Assembly (NCBI RefSeq): GCF_000967965.1
Contig: NZ_LACC01000011.1
Coordinates: 372,001-436,000 of the forward strand
DNA length: 64,000 bases
DNA from: Pseudomonas fluorescens
GTDB taxonomy: Bacteria > Pseudomonadota > Gammaproteobacteria > Pseudomonadales > Pseudomonadaceae
Reading direction: 5' to 3'
The translations under genes were made by a program, and so were the position numbers. Below are positions 1-9,364 of this stretch, in pieces. Under the pieces are notes generated by a model. It saw only the letters and a list, made by a program, of their open reading frames with translations. It searched no databases and was not told where the DNA came from. The first letter of the stretch is position 1. The number at the start of each line of letters is the position of its first letter.

Positions 1-2185
1 TTCGAGTCGTCAGGAAGTGGAAACCCTGCTGCGCGACCTGCACACGCTCAAGGGTGGCGCGCGCATGGTGGAAATCGCCGCGATCGGCGATCTGGCCCAT
101 GAACTGGAGTTCCTCTACGAAGGCCTGTCCACCGGCGTGCTGCAACCGACGGAGCCGTTGTTTGCGCTGTTGCAGCGCAGCCATGACCGCCTGGCGCAGA
201 TGCTCGACGCGGCCCGCGCCGGCGAGCCGATGCCGCCGGCCGACCGCTTGATCGATGCGATCAAGAACTTCAGCCACCCGGCCGTGCCTGAAGCGCCCGC
301 GCCGGTTGCGCCGTCGGCCACGCCCAAGGCCGAGCCGCTGGCGCCGCCGTCCGATGTCGGCGCCGACATGGTCAAGGTCTCGGCGGAGCTGCTCGACGAT
401 TTGGTCAACCTGGCCGGTGAAACCTCGATCTTCCGTGGCCGGATCGAGCAGCAGGTCAACGATGCGCACATCGCCCTGAATGAGATGGAGACTACCATCG
501 AGCGGATGCGCGACCAGTTGCGCCGCCTCGACACCGAGACCCAGGGGCGGATCCTCAGCCGCCAGCAAGTCGACGCCGAACGCCTGGGCTACGAGGAATT
601 CGACCCGCTGGAAATGGACCGCCACTCACAATTGCAGCAACTGTCCCGGGCGCTGTTCGAATCGGCCTCTGACTTGCTCGACCTCAAGGAAACCCTCGAG
701 CGACGCAATCAGGACACGGAAAACCTGCTGCAACAGCAGGGCCGCATCAACACCGAATTGCAGGAAGGCCTGATGCGCACGCGCATGGTGCCGTTCGAAC
801 GCATGCTCCCGCGTTTGCAGCGCATCGTCCGGCAGGTGTCCAGCGAACTGGGCAAGGACGTGGATTTCATCGTCGACAACGCCGAAGGCGAGATGGATCG
901 CAACGTTCTCGAGCGCATGGCCGCGCCGCTGGAACACATGCTGCGCAACTCCGTCGACCATGGCCTGGAGTCCGTCGAAGCGCGGCTGGCGGCGGGGAAA
1001 CCGGCCAAGGGCAAGATCACCCTCGATCTGCTGCGCGAAGGCGGCGACATCATTTTCGACATCCGCGACGACGGCGCCGGTGTGCCGCTGGACGCGGTGC
1101 GGCGCAAGGCGATCAAGCGCGGCCTGCTCGCCCCGGACAGTGTCATCAGTGATCACGACGTGTTGCAGTTCATCCTGCAACCGGGGTTTTCCACCGCCGA
1201 AAAAATCACCCAGATCTCCGGGCGCGGCGTTGGCATGGACGTGGTGCACGAAGAGGTGCGGCAACTGGGCGGCACCATGAGCATCGACTCGGTGCCCGGG
1301 CAGGGCGTGCATTTCCGCATTCGCCTGCCGTTTACCGTATCGGTCAACCGGGCGTTGATGGTGCAGTGCGGTGAGGACCAATACGCGATCCCGCTCAATA
1401 CCATCGACGGCATCGTGCGCGTCCTGCCCAATGAACTCGAAGGGTATTTCCGCTTCGATTCGCCGACCTACGAATACGCCGGACAACGTTACGAGCTGTG
1501 CTACCTGGGTGAGCTGCTGAAAACCAGCCCGCGCCCGAAACTGTTGGGCCAGAGCCTGCCATTGCCGGTGTTGCTGGTGCAGTGCAACGAACGGCACATT
1601 GCGGTGCTGGTGGACGCCATGGCCGGCACTCGCGAAATCGTGGTCAAGAGCCTGGGGCCGCAGTTTGCGGCGGTGCAAGGGGTGTCCGGGGCGACGATTC
1701 TCGGGGATGGCCGGGTGGTGCTGATTCTGGATTTGCTGGCGCCGATCCGCGCCATGCAGGCCCGTGTACCCCAGCGTCCGGCGGGGCAAGAGATCGAGGC
1801 CGAACCGCATCGGCCGCTGCTGGTGATGGTGGTCGACGACTCGGTCACCGTGCGCAAGGTCACCAGCCGCTTGCTCGAACGCCACGGCATGAACGTGCTG
1901 ACCGCCAAGGACGGGGTCGATGCCATGCTGCTGCTGGAAGAGCATATGCCCGACCTGATGCTGCTGGACATCGAGATGCCGCGCATGGATGGCTTCGAAG
2001 TCGCGACCCAGGTGCGCAACGACGAACGCCTGCAACACCTGCCGATCATCATGATCACCTCCCGCACCGGACAGAAACACCGCGACCGCGCCATGGCCAT
2101 CGGCGTCAATGATTATCTTGGCAAGCCGTACCAGGAATCGGTGCTGCTCGAAAGCATCGCCTTGTGGAGCAAGACCCATGCTTGA
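1..2185 (+). CDS. chpA: ChpA-like hybrid chemotaxis histidine kinase (3' part, 5' end outside window)
   Basis: The reading frame is open to the left edge, so the N-terminus is missing. Numbering from a GTG at 17, there is an Hpt domain with LHTLKGGA (His9), a CheA-type dimerisation segment near residues 115-160, an HATPase core with RNSVDHGLE and the GRGVGMD glycine box, a CheW-like domain near 435-570 and a C-terminal receiver with VVDDS and phospho-acceptor Asp651. This is the P3-P4-P5-REC order of ChpA/PilL, the kinase that controls twitching pili in P. aeruginosa. WspE has a similar architecture, but the next gene is a ChpC-type CheW protein, which favours ChpA. The stop overlaps the start of chpC. 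Confidence 0.85.
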   Translation, partial: SSRQEVETLLRDLHTLKGGARMVEIAAIGDLAHELEFLYEGLSTGVLQPTEPLFALLQRSHDRLAQMLDAARAGEPMPPADRLIDAIKNFSHPAVPEAPAPVAPSATPKAEPLAPPSDVGADMVKVSAELLDDLVNLAGETSIFRGRIEQQVNDAHIALNEMETTIERMRDQLRRLDTETQGRILSRQQVDAERLGYEEFDPLEMDRHSQLQQLSRALFESASDLLDLKETLERRNQDTENLLQQQGRINTELQEGLMRTRMVPFERMLPRLQRIVRQVSSELGKDVDFIVDNAEGEMDRNVLERMAAPLEHMLRNSVDHGLESVEARLAAGKPAKGKITLDLLREGGDIIFDIRDDGAGVPLDAVRRKAIKRGLLAPDSVISDHDVLQFILQPGFSTAEKITQISGRGVGMDVVHEEVRQLGGTMSIDSVPGQGVHFRIRLPFTVSVNRALMVQCGEDQYAIPLNTIDGIVRVLPNELEGYFRFDSPTYEYAGQRYELCYLGELLKTSPRPKLLGQSLPLPVLLVQCNERHIAVLVDAMAGTREIVVKSLGPQFAAVQGVSGATILGDGRVVLILDLLAPIRAMQARVPQRPAGQEIEAEPHRPLLVMVVDDSVTVRKVTSRLLERHGMNVLTAKDGVDAMLLLEEHMPDLMLLDIEMPRMDGFEVATQVRNDERLQHLPIIMITSRTGQKHRDRAMAIGVNDYLGKPYQESVLLESIALWSKTHA

Positions 2186-2639
2186 GCACCGCACCAGCAA
2201 CCTCACAGGCCTGCTGCTGCCGTTGGCCGACCGCAACCTGATCCTGCCCAACGTCGCCGTTGCCGAGCTGATCGATTACCAGCAGCCGGGGACGTTCGAC
2301 CTCGACACACCGCCGTGGTATCTGGGCCTGGTGACCTGGCGCGACCGGCAGATTCCGCTGCTGAGTTTCGAGTCGGCATGCGCGCAGAAAGTCGTCATCG
2401 GCGAACGCGCGCGGATCGTCATTCTCAACGCCCTGGGCGGTCGCCCCGAGCTGAAGTTCATCGCGCTGTTGGTGCAGGGGATTCCTCGCTCCTGCAAGCT
2501 CGATAGCCAGTTGAGTTACGTGGATGTGCCGTTGTGTTCGCTGGAACAGGCGGCGGTGCAGGTGGGCGAGCAGGTGGCCAAGGTGCCGGATCTGTTGGCG
2601 CTGGAGGCGTTGTTGGTGGATGCCGGGCTGGTCGACTGA
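2178..2639 (+). CDS. chpC: ChpC-like CheW-domain adaptor protein
   Basis: This 153-residue protein is a single CheW-like domain: an N-terminal strand pattern followed by LGLVTWRDRQIPLLSFE, the typical core of CheW adaptors. It would couple a chemoreceptor to the ChpA kinase at the inner membrane. Its ATG lies 8 bp inside the end of the kinase gene, so the two are translationally coupled. In P. aeruginosa a CheB-type methylesterase gene (chpB) separates chpA from chpC; it is absent here. The next gene belongs to an unrelated malonate cluster 230 bp away. Confidence 0.82.
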   Translation: MLEHRTSNLTGLLLPLADRNLILPNVAVAELIDYQQPGTFDLDTPPWYLGLVTWRDRQIPLLSFESACAQKVVIGERARIVILNALGGRPELKFIALLVQGIPRSCKLDSQLSYVDVPLCSLEQAAVQVGEQVAKVPDLLALEALLVDAGLVD

Positions 2640-2670
2640 TCCCGATTCAGCGGTGATCTGACTGACGCCT

Positions 2671-2742
2671 TCGCGAGCAAGCCCGCTCCCACAGTTGATC
2701 TGTGGTGAACACAAAACCCTGTGGGAGCGGGCTTGCCCGCGA
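2671..2742. repeat. REP pair (REPIN, family A)
   Basis: Two inverted 23-bp copies of the Pseudomonas REP core (tgtgggagcgggcttg and its complement) face each other across a short spacer. The pair lies between chpC and mdcA and could form a hairpin that ends chpC transcription. Confidence 0.9.
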
Positions 2743-2870
2743 AGAGGGCCGCATGAACGACGCAGATCTCGATCATTAGCCTGAGCGTAACGATCCACCA
2801 CTCTGCTTGATTGATACCCCCACCCAACACTCCTAAGGTGACCCCACGACAGCGAACCCGTGGAGTGGTC

Positions 2871-4541
2871 ATGACAACAACAATATCCCCCGACTCGCGA
2901 TGGACGCGGCGGCGCAGCGAAAAGCAGCGGCGCCTCGAGCTGGTGCGAGGTCTCGCCGACGGTGTGGTGTTGCCCACCGACAACATCGTCGCGGCGCTTG
3001 AAGCGCTGATCCTGCCCGGCGACCGTGTGGTGCTCGAAGGCAACAACCAGAAGCAGGCGGATTTCCTCTCGCGCTCCCTGGCCAAGGCCGACCCCGCGAA
3101 GCTGCACGACCTGCACATGATCATGCCCAGCGTCGGGCGCTCCGAGCACCTGGACCTGTTCGAACGCGGCATCGCCCGCAAGCTCGACTTCTCTTTTGCC
3201 GGCACCCAGAGCCTGCGCATCAGCCAGTTGCTTGAAGACGGCCTGCTGGAAATCGGCGCGATCCACACCTACATCGAACTCTACGCACGACTGGTGGTGG
3301 ACCTGATTCCCAACGTCGTGCTTTCGGCCGGATTCATGGCCGACCGCGCCGGCAACATCTACACCGGGCCGAGCACCGAAGACACCCCGGCACTGATCGA
3401 GCCGGCGGCCTTCAGCGACGGCATCGTCATCGTCCAGGTCAACCAGTTGGTGGACGACGTCAGCGACCTGCCGCGCGTCGACATTCCAGCCTCCTGGGTC
3501 GACTTCGTGGTGGTGGCCGACAAGCCGTTCTATATCGAACCGCTGTTCACCCGCGACCCTCGGCACATCAAGCCCGTGCACGTGCTGATGGCGATGATGG
3601 CGATCCGCGGGATCTACGAAAAACACAACGTGCAGTCGCTCAACCACGGTATCGGTTTCAACACGGCCGCCATCGAACTGATCCTGCCGACCTACGGCGA
3701 GTCCCTCGGCCTCAAAGGCAAGATCTGCCGCAACTGGACCCTCAATCCGCACCCGACCTTGATTCCCGCGATCGAAAGTGGCTGGGTCGAAAGCGTGCAT
3801 TGCTTCGGCACCGAGCTGGGGATGGAGAACTACATTGCGGCGCGGCCGGATGTGTTCTTTACCGGGCGCGACGGCTCCCTGCGTTCCAATCGGATGTTCA
3901 GCCAACTGGCCGGGCAATACGCTGTGGACCTGTTCATCGGCGCGACTTTGCAAGTCGATGGCGACGGGCATTCCTCCACCGTGACTCGCGGACGCCTGGC
4001 CGGTTTCGGCGGGGCACCGAACATGGGCCACGACCCGCGCGGTCGCCGTCACGGCACGCCGGCCTGGCTCGATATGCGTAATACCGATGTGGCCGAGCCG
4101 ATGCTCGAGCGTGGCAAAAAGCTCGTGGTGCAGATGGTCGAAACCTTCCAGGAGGGCGGCAAACCGACTTTCGTTGAAACCCTCGATGCGGTCGATGTGG
4201 CGAAGAAAAGCGGCATGCCATTGGCGCCGATCATGGTCTACGGCGACGACGTGACCCACCTGTTGACCGAAGAAGGCATCGCCTACCTGTACAAGGCGCG
4301 CTCGCTGGAAGAACGCCAGGCGATGATCGCCGCCGTCGCCGGGGTGACCGCCATCGGCCTGCGCCACAACCCCAAAGACACCGCGCGCATGCGCCGCGAA
4401 GGCCTGATCGCCTTGCCCGAAGACCTCGGCATCCGCCGCACCGACGCCACTCGCGAGTTGCTCGCAGCGAAAAGCGTGGCTGATCTGGTGGAGTGGTCCG
4501 GTAGCCTCTACAACCCGCCCGCCAAGTTCAGGAGCTGGTAA
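2871..4541 (+). CDS. mdcA: Malonate decarboxylase alpha subunit (acetyl-S-ACP:malonate ACP transferase)
   Basis: This 556-residue protein matches the size of MdcA, the subunit that exchanges acetate for malonate on the acyl-carrier subunit in the cytoplasm. It is recognised by its overall sequence and by being first in a complete mdcABCDEGH run. The ATG at 2871 is preceded by GGAG at about 8 bp; an upstream in-frame ATG at 2811 lacks a convincing ribosome site and would add 20 atypical residues. The stop overlaps mdcB by one base. No clear sigma-70 promoter or dyad operator could be picked out in the 230 bp upstream. Confidence 0.95.
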   Translation: MTTTISPDSRWTRRRSEKQRRLELVRGLADGVVLPTDNIVAALEALILPGDRVVLEGNNQKQADFLSRSLAKADPAKLHDLHMIMPSVGRSEHLDLFERGIARKLDFSFAGTQSLRISQLLEDGLLEIGAIHTYIELYARLVVDLIPNVVLSAGFMADRAGNIYTGPSTEDTPALIEPAAFSDGIVIVQVNQLVDDVSDLPRVDIPASWVDFVVVADKPFYIEPLFTRDPRHIKPVHVLMAMMAIRGIYEKHNVQSLNHGIGFNTAAIELILPTYGESLGLKGKICRNWTLNPHPTLIPAIESGWVESVHCFGTELGMENYIAARPDVFFTGRDGSLRSNRMFSQLAGQYAVDLFIGATLQVDGDGHSSTVTRGRLAGFGGAPNMGHDPRGRRHGTPAWLDMRNTDVAEPMLERGKKLVVQMVETFQEGGKPTFVETLDAVDVAKKSGMPLAPIMVYGDDVTHLLTEEGIAYLYKARSLEERQAMIAAVAGVTAIGLRHNPKDTARMRREGLIALPEDLGIRRTDATRELLAAKSVADLVEWSGSLYNPPAKFRSW

Positions 4542-5416
4542 TGCACGCACTTAACCTGCAACCCAAAAGCCTGAGCCTGGCCGAACGGCTGGCGGATCTG
4601 GCGGTGGACGCGCTGATCGACGAGGCTGATCTGTCGCCAAAACCGGCACTGGTCGACCGTCGCGGCAATGGCGCCCACACTGATTTGCACCTGGGGCTGA
4701 TGCACGCATCTGCTCTGTCCTTATGGTCGACCTTTAAAGAAATGGCTGAAGCCGCCATCGAGTTCGGCGAGATCGACTTGCCCCTGCGCGAAGCCGTGGG
4801 CCGCATCGGTCGCGAAGGTGAGCAAGCCATGCTCGACACCACCGGTGGGGTGAACACCCATCGCGGGGCGATCTGGGCCTTGGGCTTGTTGGTCACTGCC
4901 GCGGCGCTGGAGCCTCAATCCTGCAGCGCCAATAGCATGGCGTTACGTGCTGCGCGGTTGGCCCTGCTCGACGACCGTTTTGCACCACGTCCGCTCAGTC
5001 ACGGTGCGCAAGTCGCCCAACGCTACGGCGCTCGCGGTGCCCGTGAAGAAGCGCAATTGGGTTTTCCGGCAGTGACCCAACGTGCTCTGCCACAACTGCT
5101 GCGCAGCCGCGCCGCCGGCCATGGCGAACAGAACGCCCGGCTCGATGCGCTGCTGGCGATCATGACCAATCTGGCTGACACCTGCGTGCTTTACCGCGCC
5201 GGTGAAGAAGGCCTGAACACCATGCAACTGGGCGCCCGGGCGGTGCTCGATGCTGGTGGCAGTGCCAGCCTCGGCGGACGTCGCCGCCTGCATGAGCTGG
5301 ACCAACAACTCATCGCGTTGAATGCCTCGCCCGGCGGTGCTGCCGACCTGCTCGCAGCCTGCCTGTTCATCGACCGTATCGCGTCTGGCGACGGCCTCAT
5401 CCAGGGAGTGTTTTGA
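4541..5416 (+). CDS. mdcB: Triphosphoribosyl-dephospho-CoA synthase
   Basis: This 291-residue protein is of the CitG/MdcB family, which makes 2'-(5''-triphosphoribosyl)-3'-dephospho-CoA from ATP and dephospho-CoA. The product is the precursor of the prosthetic group that MdcG loads onto MdcC. An internal [14 protein letters not shown] segment near residue 100 is characteristic of the family. The ATG at 4541 shares one base with the mdcA stop, and the mdcB stop shares one base with the mdcC start, so translation is coupled on both sides. Confidence 0.94.
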   Translation: MHALNLQPKSLSLAERLADLAVDALIDEADLSPKPALVDRRGNGAHTDLHLGLMHASALSLWSTFKEMAEAAIEFGEIDLPLREAVGRIGREGEQAMLDTTGGVNTHRGAIWALGLLVTAAALEPQSCSANSMALRAARLALLDDRFAPRPLSHGAQVAQRYGARGAREEAQLGFPAVTQRALPQLLRSRAAGHGEQNARLDALLAIMTNLADTCVLYRAGEEGLNTMQLGARAVLDAGGSASLGGRRRLHELDQQLIALNASPGGAADLLAACLFIDRIASGDGLIQGVF

Positions 5417-5715
5417 TGGAAACCTTATCTTTTGAATTCCCTGCCGGGCAGCCGCCACGCGGTCGCACCCTGGTGGGTTGTGTCGGCTCTGGCGATCTGG
5501 AAGTGCTGATCGAACCGGGCCAGTCCGGCAAGCTGACGATCAACGTGCAGACCTCGGTCAATGGCAGCGAACAGCGCTGGCAGCACCTGTTCGCACGGAT
5601 GTTCGACGGTCAGACGCCACCGGCGATGGATATCGATATCCACGATTTCGGCGCGACACCCGGCGTGGTGCGCCTGCGTCTGGAGCAAGGCTTCGAGGAG
5701 ATCGGCCATGACTGA
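5416..5715 (+). CDS. mdcC: Malonate decarboxylase acyl carrier protein (delta subunit)
   Basis: The protein has 99 residues, the usual MdcC length. The CVGSGDLEVL segment near residue 25 contains the serine expected to carry the phosphoribosyl-dephospho-CoA arm, which holds acetyl or malonyl groups during turnover. An in-frame TTG lies one codon earlier, but the ATG at 5416 overlaps the mdcB stop as TGATG and is preferred. The 3' end overlaps mdcD by 8 bp. Confidence 0.93.
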   Translation: METLSFEFPAGQPPRGRTLVGCVGSGDLEVLIEPGQSGKLTINVQTSVNGSEQRWQHLFARMFDGQTPPAMDIDIHDFGATPGVVRLRLEQGFEEIGHD

Positions 5716-6559
5716 CAGCGCATCCCTGCTGAACAAGCACAGTTTCGTCGAGCTCGGTGCTCGGCAACGCGCCAAGGCGTTGCTCGACGCCGGCACCTTC
5801 CGCGAACTGCTCGACCCCTTTCAACGGATCATGTCGCCGTGGCTGTCGCGCCAGGGCGTGGTGCCACAAGCCGATGACGGCGTGGTGATCGCCAAGGGCA
5901 ATCTCGATGGTTTGCCGGTGGTGATCGCGGCCATCGAAGGTGCGTTCCAGGGTGGCAGTCTCGGTGAGGTCGGCGGAGCAAAAATTGCCGGCGCACTGGA
6001 ACTGGCCGCCGAAGACAACCGCAACGGCATCCCGACTCGCGCCGTGCTGCTGCTGGAAACCGGCGGTGTGCGCTTGCAGGAAGCCAACCTTGGCCTGGCG
6101 GCCATTGCCGACATCCACGCGGCGATTGTCGAGTTGCAGCAGTACCAACCCGTGGTCGGTGTGGTGGCGGGCAGCGTCGGTTGCTTTGGCGGCATGTCGA
6201 TTGCCGCCGGGTTGTGCAGCTATCTGTTGGTGACCCAGGAGGCGCGACTCGGCCTGAACGGTCCGCAGGTGATCGAACAGGAAGCCGGACTCGAGGAATA
6301 CGACTCCCGCGACCGGCCCTTCATCTGGAGCCTGACCGGTGGCGAGCAGCGCTTCGCCAGTGGCCTGGTGGATCGCTATGTTGCCGACGACGTGGCGCAG
6401 ATTCGCCAGCAAGTCGGCGAGTTGCTCCAGCAAGGTTTGCCGGCGCAACCACGTAGCCAACAGGCCGAGCTGTTCCTGCAACATCTGGCGCGTCTGGACG
6501 CCGAACCGCAAATCGAGCCGTCTGTGGTTCGCGATCTGTACCAAGGAGAACGCCCATGA
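5708..6559 (+). CDS. mdcD: Malonate decarboxylase beta subunit (biotin-independent)
   Basis: This 283-residue protein has the carboxyltransferase/crotonase-like fold of MdcD, which with MdcE decarboxylates malonyl-S-ACP to acetyl-S-ACP. Recognisable segments are GGSLGEVGGAKIAGALELA and TGGVRLQEANLGL, the latter probably part of the thioester pocket. The start lies inside the end of mdcC and the stop overlaps the mdcE start as ATGA. In this system CO2 is released directly, without a biotin carrier or sodium pump subunits. Confidence 0.94.
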   Translation: MTDSASLLNKHSFVELGARQRAKALLDAGTFRELLDPFQRIMSPWLSRQGVVPQADDGVVIAKGNLDGLPVVIAAIEGAFQGGSLGEVGGAKIAGALELAAEDNRNGIPTRAVLLLETGGVRLQEANLGLAAIADIHAAIVELQQYQPVVGVVAGSVGCFGGMSIAAGLCSYLLVTQEARLGLNGPQVIEQEAGLEEYDSRDRPFIWSLTGGEQRFASGLVDRYVADDVAQIRQQVGELLQQGLPAQPRSQQAELFLQHLARLDAEPQIEPSVVRDLYQGERP

Positions 6560-7359
6560 GTTCGTATTCCCTGCGAGGTTTGAACTGGTTCAACGCCTTG
6601 AGTGCCGGGGCGAAAGCGGTCGAGGGTTTGCCGGCTTCGCTGAAGGTCGCCGACGGTTCGCTGGGCGATCAGCCTGTGCGTTTCATCGCGGTGGTGGCCG
6701 ACCCGGAAAACCGCTTCGTCCGTGCACGCAATGGCGAAGTGGGGCTGCTCGAAGGCTGGGGCCTGGCGAAGGCGGTGGATGAGGTGATTGCCGCCGATGC
6801 TGACAAAACGCAGAAGCGCGCAGTGATCGCCATCGTCGACGTGCCGAGCCAGGCCTACGGCCGACGCGAAGAAGCCCTCGGCATTCATCAGGCGCTGGCC
6901 GCTGCGGCGGACAGTTATGCCCGTGCCCGTCTGGCCGGTCATGCGGTGATCGGCTTACTGGTGGGCAAGGCGATGTCCGGGGCATTTCTGGCCCACGGTT
7001 ATCAGGCCAACCGCTTGATCGCCCTGCGCGATCCGGGGGTGATGGTGCACGCCATGGGCAAGGCGTCGGCGGCGCGGGTGACCTTGCGCAGCGTCGAAGA
7101 ACTCGAAGCCCTGGCTTCCAGCGTGCCGCCGATGGCCTATGACATCGACAGCTATGCCAGCCTCGGGCTGCTGTGGGAAACCTTGTCGGTGGAAAAGATC
7201 GAGCAGCCGACTGCGGCGGATCTGACGCGGGTGACCGAGTGCCTGCATCAGGCGATTGGCGATGTGGCCGCCGCGGGCCCTGATCTGAGCGGTCGCCTGG
7301 GTGCGGCCAATCGGGCGGCGTCGAGCAAGGTTCGCCAATTGCTGAGAGCGCAGTGGTGA
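6556..7359 (+). CDS. mdcE: Malonate decarboxylase gamma subunit
   Basis: This 267-residue protein pairs with MdcD as the second half of the carboxyltransferase-like decarboxylase. The segment VDVPSQAYGRREEALGIHQALAAAA near residues 95-120 and the later GKAMSGAFLAHGYQANRLIAL are diagnostic of MdcE. The ATG overlaps the mdcD stop by four bases. The 3' end reads GTGGTGA, giving a GTGA overlap with mdcG. Confidence 0.94.
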   Translation: MSSYSLRGLNWFNALSAGAKAVEGLPASLKVADGSLGDQPVRFIAVVADPENRFVRARNGEVGLLEGWGLAKAVDEVIAADADKTQKRAVIAIVDVPSQAYGRREEALGIHQALAAAADSYARARLAGHAVIGLLVGKAMSGAFLAHGYQANRLIALRDPGVMVHAMGKASAARVTLRSVEELEALASSVPPMAYDIDSYASLGLLWETLSVEKIEQPTAADLTRVTECLHQAIGDVAAAGPDLSGRLGAANRAASSKVRQLLRAQW

Positions 7360-7973
7360 GCACGCTGTTGGCTCACGACCTGCTGTGGGGCATGACCCCG
7401 CAGCAGTTACCTGCGGATGCGCCTGCCTGGGTGATCGAGTCGATCAGTGCCGGCCAGCCGGTGGTGGTCCGGCGCGCCTTGAGCGCGGCGGGGCAGGTAG
7501 CGGTGGGCGTGCGCGGGCTACTGCGCGAACAGCGATTTGCAGCGCTGATGGAAGTCGCTGCCATTACGCGGCGGGTGCGGCCGGAAGAACTATGCCATGT
7601 TCAAGGCCGACGCGATTTCCCGGCGCTGCGGGCCTTGGCGCAACTGCGCTCGCACCTCGATGACAGTGGTTGGGTCTGGGGTGTCAGCGGCAGCGCCGGG
7701 TTCGAGTTGGCCAGTGGGTTTGCCGCTTTGCACGAGGGCAGCGACCTCGATCTGATCCTGCGTACGCCACGTCCGTTGAGTCGTGTCGACGCGCAGGCGT
7801 TGGTGGCCGTTCTTGATGCCGCCGTGTGCCGCGTGGACCTGCAGTTGCAGGCACCGTCGGGCGCCGTTGCCTTGCGCGAATGGGCCGGTGCTTCGTCGCG
7901 GGTCCTGTTGAAAAGTGCCACTCAGGCCAGCCTGGTCACTGATCCGTGGAATCCACAGGAGCAAGCAGCATGA
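7356..7973 (+). CDS. mdcG: Malonate decarboxylase holo-ACP synthase (phosphoribosyl-dephospho-CoA transferase)
   Basis: This protein of about 205 residues has the nucleotidyltransferase signature HEGSDLDLIL near residues 127-136, fitting MdcG, which transfers the MdcB product onto the MdcC serine. Two adjacent GTG codons (7353 and 7356) are possible starts; the second was chosen because it overlaps the mdcE stop as GTGA. The stop overlaps the mdcH ATG in the same way. Confidence 0.92.
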   Translation: MSTLLAHDLLWGMTPQQLPADAPAWVIESISAGQPVVVRRALSAAGQVAVGVRGLLREQRFAALMEVAAITRRVRPEELCHVQGRRDFPALRALAQLRSHLDDSGWVWGVSGSAGFELASGFAALHEGSDLDLILRTPRPLSRVDAQALVAVLDAAVCRVDLQLQAPSGAVALREWAGASSRVLLKSATQASLVTDPWNPQEQAA

Positions 7974-8881
7974 GCAGCTTGCTGGTGTTCCCCGGCCAAG
8001 GCGCGCAACAACCCGGGATGCTGGCGCGTTTGCCTCGGGAAACATTGAACGAGGCGAGCGACCTGCTCGGTGAGGATGTGACGCAGCTGGATTCTGCCGA
8101 GGCGTTGCAGTCGACGAGGGCGGTGCAGCTTTGCCTGCTGATCGCCGGTGTCGCCGCTTCACGTCAGTTGGCCATGGCCCCGGACTACTTGGCCGGCTTG
8201 TCGATCGGCGCTTACCCTGCAGCGGTGGTGGCTGGCGCCCTGGGTTTCAGCGATGCGTTGCATCTGGTCAGCCTGCGCGGTGAGTTGATGCAGCAGGCTT
8301 ATCCACAGGGCTACGGCATGACCGCGATCATCGGTCTGGACCTGGCCACGGTGGAAGGATTACTGGCCCGGGTGCACAGCGCGCAAATGCCGGTTTATCT
8401 GGCCAATATCAACGCCGATAACCAGGTGGTGATTGCCGGTAGCGACGCGGCGATGAAAACGGTGGCCGAGTTGGCGAAAGGTTGCGGGGCTGGCTTGGCC
8501 AAGCGTCTGGCAGTGAGCGTGCCGTCCCACTGCCCATTGCTTGAGGTACCCGCGCAACGGTTGGCCGAAGCCTTCGCCAAAGTGCCGCTGCACACCCCGA
8601 AGATGGGCTACCTGAGCGGCAGTCGCGCGCGTCCGCTGATCAAGCCTGAAGCCTTGCGTGATGACCTGGCCTTCAACATGTGCCGCATCGTCGATTGGCG
8701 CGGCACGGTACAAAGCGCCTACGAGCGCGGCGTGCGTCTACAGATCGAACTGCCGCCCGGTGCGGTGCTGACCGGGCTGGCGCGCCGGGTGTTCGAGCAG
8801 GGCACCGTGATTGCCTTCGACGGTGCCCGGCTCGATACCTTGCAGGCGCTGATGCGAGAGGAGGGAAGCTGCCACTCTTAA
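7970..8881 (+). CDS. mdcH: Malonate decarboxylase malonyl-CoA:ACP transacylase (epsilon subunit)
   Basis: This 303-residue FabD-like acyltransferase charges holo-MdcC with malonyl from malonyl-CoA to start the catalytic cycle. It begins with the oxyanion-loop motif FPGQGAQ at residues 7-13 and has the nucleophile elbow GLSIG with Ser78; a conserved VPSHC segment near residue 187 holds the expected His. The ATG at 7970 overlaps the mdcG stop; an upstream in-frame codon at 7946 is rejected because of that coupling. The gene closes the mdcA-H run, 65 bp before madL. Confidence 0.94.
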   Translation: MSSLLVFPGQGAQQPGMLARLPRETLNEASDLLGEDVTQLDSAEALQSTRAVQLCLLIAGVAASRQLAMAPDYLAGLSIGAYPAAVVAGALGFSDALHLVSLRGELMQQAYPQGYGMTAIIGLDLATVEGLLARVHSAQMPVYLANINADNQVVIAGSDAAMKTVAELAKGCGAGLAKRLAVSVPSHCPLLEVPAQRLAEAFAKVPLHTPKMGYLSGSRARPLIKPEALRDDLAFNMCRIVDWRGTVQSAYERGVRLQIELPPGAVLTGLARRVFEQGTVIAFDGARLDTLQALMREEGSCHS

Positions 8882-8946
8882 ATCACCCGACTTAAGGCTT
8901 CGAACAACAAAAACAACATTCGAAATGCACTTTGAGGACTACAACA

Positions 8947-9363
8947 ATGATTATTTACGGTGTGGCGCTGTTGGCGATCTGTACGCTGGCAGGGGTGATC
9001 ATGGGTGACATGCTCGGTGTGTTGCTGGGAGTGAAGTCAAACGTCGGCGGTGTAGGGATCGCGATGATCCTGCTGATTTGCGCACGGTTGTGGATGCACA
9101 AGCATGGCGGCATGACCAAGGATTGCGAACTGGGCGTCGGCTTCTGGGGCGCCATGTACATCCCGGTGGTGGTGGCGATGGCCGCGCAACAAAACGTGGT
9201 CACGGCGCTGCATGGTGGTCCGGTGGCGGTATTGGCGGCGATCGGTTCGGTGGTGATCTGCGGCTGCACTATTGCCCTGATCAGCCGGACCCACAAAGGC
9301 GAACCCTTGCCCGATGAACCGGTGGATGTAACGCCGGTTGGCGCACCGGCAGGAGGTCGCTGA
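8947..9363 (+). CDS. madL: Malonate transporter subunit MadL
   Basis: This 138-residue hydrophobic protein has about four predicted membrane segments, the usual size for MadL. MadL and MadM together form a malonate:sodium (or proton) carrier in the inner membrane. The ATG at 8947 follows a GAGGA-type ribosome site in the 65-bp gap after mdcH; an in-frame upstream codon at 8932 lacks one. madM follows one base after the stop, so the two subunits are co-expressed. Confidence 0.93.
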   Translation: MIIYGVALLAICTLAGVIMGDMLGVLLGVKSNVGGVGIAMILLICARLWMHKHGGMTKDCELGVGFWGAMYIPVVVAMAAQQNVVTALHGGPVAVLAAIGSVVICGCTIALISRTHKGEPLPDEPVDVTPVGAPAGGR

Positions 9364-9364
9364 T

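Noticed and set aside
626-2251. A 541-codon minus-strand frame opposite chpA
   Set aside because: Antisense to a kinase with all motifs intact; the His- and Gln-rich composition is typical of shadow frames.
2106-4550. An 814-codon open frame on the minus strand opposite chpC and mdcA
   Set aside because: It is a mirror frame produced by strong GC-rich third positions. It lacks a family match or ribosome site and fully overlaps well-identified genes.
7946-7969. An earlier in-frame start for mdcH
   Set aside because: The ATG at 7970 overlaps the mdcG stop as ATGA and gives the standard FabD-like N-terminus; the upstream codon lies inside mdcG with no ribosome site.
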